Shown here one piece after another: positions 6,991 through 8,387 of a stretch of DNA of 8,387 nt. Under the pieces are notes generated by a model. That model was not told the origin of the DNA, ran no database searches, and saw nothing but the letters and a program-made list of their open reading frames with translations. Origin of the DNA: Bacteroidia bacterium. GTDB taxonomy: Bacteria > Bacteroidota > Bacteroidia > Flavobacteriales > Flavobacteriaceae. The position numbers were made by a program, and so were the translations under genes. Each line of letters begins with the position of its first letter. Position 1 is the first letter of the stretch. The stretch covers positions 1 through 8,387 of the forward strand of contig JAUIAA010000082.1 of NCBI GenBank assembly GCA_030425715.1, in the 5' to 3' direction.

Positions 6991-6994
6991 AAAA

Positions 6995-7657
6995 ATGTCA
7001 AAAAAAGTATTCATATTCGATTTAGATGGGGTTATTGTTGATACCGCCAAATACCACTATTTAGCTTGGAAAAACTTAGCAAACGGTCTTGGTTTTGAGT
7101 TTACCGAAGCACAAAATGAACGGCTCAAAGGAGTTAGCAGGGTAAGATCATTAGAAATTTTATTAAACATTGGACAAGTAAATTTATCTGATAAAGAAAA
7201 AGAAAAACTACTTACCGATAAAAATAAGGAATATCTAGAGTACGTCCACAATATGACCGCAGATGAAATTCTTCCTGGAATTGAAAATCTGTTAAAATAC
7301 TTAGAAACAAAAAATATAAAATTTGCGCTAGGCTCTGCTAGTAAAAATGCGTCATTGATACTAAAAAAAGTTGGTCTTTTTAAAAAATTCACAGCCATTG
7401 TAGATGGAAATGATGTAAGCAAAGCAAAGCCAAACCCCGAAGTTTTTAATATCGCAGCAACAAAATTAAGTGCTAATTCTGAAAATTGTATTGTAGTTGA
7501 AGATGCTTTAGCAGGTATTCAAGCAGCAAAAAAAGCGGGAATGACCTGTATTGGTATTGGCGATAAAGAAGTGCTCTTTGAAGCCGATTATATTTTGAAA
7601 AGTACAAAAGAATTAACTATTGATTTGGTTGAAAAATTGATAGACGAAAAAAATTAA
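6995..7657 (+). CDS. pgmB: beta-Phosphoglucomutase (HAD superfamily)
   Basis: Converts beta-glucose 1-phosphate to glucose 6-phosphate via beta-glucose 1,6-bisphosphate, in the cytoplasm. At 220 residues it is the usual length. The nucleophile motif FDLDGVIVDT has Asp9 and the acid/base Asp11, followed by Thr17 and His21. Cap residues KGVSR (45-49), core SASKN (114-118), Lys145 (SKAKP) and Glu169-Asp170 fall at the same numbers as K45/R49, S114, K145, E169 and D170 of the Lactococcus lactis enzyme as recalled. All catalytic and magnesium-binding positions are present, so activity is expected. The start at 6995 is preferred over the in-frame ATG at 6965, which would overlap the transporter gene and add ten residues before the HAD motif not seen in the family. 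Gaps of 4 bp on both sides indicate tight co-translation with the transporter and GH65. Confidence 0.95.
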   Translation: MSKKVFIFDLDGVIVDTAKYHYLAWKNLANGLGFEFTEAQNERLKGVSRVRSLEILLNIGQVNLSDKEKEKLLTDKNKEYLEYVHNMTADEILPGIENLLKYLETKNIKFALGSASKNASLILKKVGLFKKFTAIVDGNDVSKAKPNPEVFNIAATKLSANSENCIVVEDALAGIQAAKKAGMTCIGIGDKEVLFEADYILKSTKELTIDLVEKLIDEKN

Positions 7658-7661
7658 AATT

Positions 7662-8387
7662 ATGAACAAAGATTATATCATAGCAAACGAATGGTCTATT
7701 ATTGAAAGAGGCTTTGATAAAAAAAATATAACTGCAAGCGAGAGCCTTTTTAGCATTGGTAACGGGGCAATGGGGCAACGCGCAAATTTTGAAGAAAATT
7801 ATAGTGGAGAAACCTTTCAAGGCAGTTATATTGGAGGTATTTATTATCCTGATAAAACTAGGGTTGGCTGGTGGAAAAATGGTTATCCTGATTACTTTGC
7901 CAAAGTATTAAATGCACCCAATTGGATTGGTATTCAGGTAATTATTGAAGACATTCCTTTAGACCTCAATCTATGTAAAGTTTCACAATTCGAGCGAGAA
8001 TTGAATATGAAAGAAGGTGTACTAAACCGCTCTTTTATTGCAGAACAGTCAAATGGCAATCAGGTAAAAGTAACTACTACTCGTTTTTTAAGTTTAGACA
8101 TTAATGAGGTTGGGGCGATTAAATATGCCGTAACTCCTTTAAATTTCAGTGGTGAAATTGTTTTTGAACCTTATTTAGATGCTGGGATTTTAAATGAAGA
8201 TACCAATTATGATGAATTTTTTTGGGAAATCCTTCAAAAAGAGGAAGGAAAAAACGAAGCTTTTATCGTCTCTAAAACGCTAAAGACCAATTTTCATGTT
8301 TGTACAGGTATGAAAATGAACTTTACATTAAACGGTTTCGAAATTCCACTTACGAGCCATATTACTATTAAAGACAAAAGTATTTCT
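7662..8387 (+). CDS. GH65 glycoside phosphorylase, probably maltose phosphorylase (partial, C-terminus beyond window)
   Basis: Cytoplasmic enzyme expected to split maltose with phosphate, inverting the anomer, to glucose and beta-glucose 1-phosphate. The first 242 residues of about 770 are visible, covering most of the N-terminal beta-sandwich (Glyco_hydro_65N). Recognisable pieces are the family start motif ASESLFSIGNGAMGQRANFE (25-44), GSYIGGIYYPDKTRVGWWKN (54-73) and NAPNWIGI (84-91). The catalytic (alpha/alpha)6 barrel with its general-acid Glu and phosphate site lies outside, so specificity cannot be read directly. Maltose is favoured because beta-phosphoglucomutase is encoded 4 bp upstream and susCD looks starch-type; kojibiose, nigerose or trehalose phosphorylase remain possible. 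A hydrolytic member is less likely given the pgmB partner. The frame stays open to the window end. Confidence 0.92.
   Translation, partial: MNKDYIIANEWSIIERGFDKKNITASESLFSIGNGAMGQRANFEENYSGETFQGSYIGGIYYPDKTRVGWWKNGYPDYFAKVLNAPNWIGIQVIIEDIPLDLNLCKVSQFERELNMKEGVLNRSFIAEQSNGNQVKVTTTRFLSLDINEVGAIKYAVTPLNFSGEIVFEPYLDAGILNEDTNYDEFFWEILQKEEGKNEAFIVSKTLKTNFHVCTGMKMNFTLNGFEIPLTSHITIKDKSIS

Noticed and set aside
6965..6994. In-frame upstream ATG for beta-phosphoglucomutase overlapping the transporter gene
   Set aside because: It would add ten residues before the HAD motif and overlap the MFS 3' end; the ATG at 6995 gives the family-typical length and residue numbering with the same 4-bp gap seen before GH65.
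7057..7422. 121-codon open frame on the minus strand within pgmB
   Set aside because: It lies wholly antisense to a clearly conserved gene, has low-complexity Phe/Ser-rich content, and has no promoter or recognisable domain.

Overview
The window comes from an AT-rich member of the Bacteroidota, most likely a (marine) Flavobacteriia. Three things point there: an adjacent SusC/SusD pair, A/T-rich start regions without clear Shine-Dalgarno sites, and a Bacteroidota-type promoter (TTG, 18 nt, TAnnTTTG). It holds the central part of an alpha-glucan (maltose/maltodextrin, probably starch or glycogen) utilization locus. The protein relationships are recalled from family knowledge, not searched.

Layout. 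On the minus strand, positions 4118 to 1 carry susC (complete, TonB-dependent outer-membrane transporter) and then susD (surface glycan-binding lipoprotein, cut by the window start). Only 8 bp separate them. Positions 4119-4435 form a divergent regulatory region with several palindromes, including a perfect LacI-family-type operator. On the plus strand, a LacI-family regulator (4436-5458) is followed by a 182-bp gap with a good promoter. Then comes a tight operon with 4-bp gaps: an MFS sugar symporter of the SLC45/sucrose-maltose type (5641-6990), beta-phosphoglucomutase (6995-7657) and the N-terminal third of a GH65 glycoside phosphorylase, probably maltose phosphorylase (7662 to the window end).

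How it fits together (inference). Oligosaccharides are captured by SusD, imported through SusC with TonB energy, trimmed in the periplasm by enzymes not seen here, and carried into the cytoplasm by the MFS protein as maltose or short maltodextrins. GH65 splits maltose with phosphate into glucose and beta-glucose 1-phosphate, and beta-phosphoglucomutase turns the latter into glucose 6-phosphate. This phosphorolytic route saves one ATP per maltose compared with hydrolysis. The LacI-type regulator presumably controls susCD and itself through the operators between them.

This is a recognisable kind of locus, not an evidently new system. The most useful leads are in the non-coding DNA: two operator copies 32 bp apart (three helical turns), a second unrelated palindrome inside the putative susC promoter, no operator copy before the catabolic operon, and a possible leaderless lacI transcript. 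No RNA genes, CRISPR, mobile elements or clear intrinsic terminators were seen.
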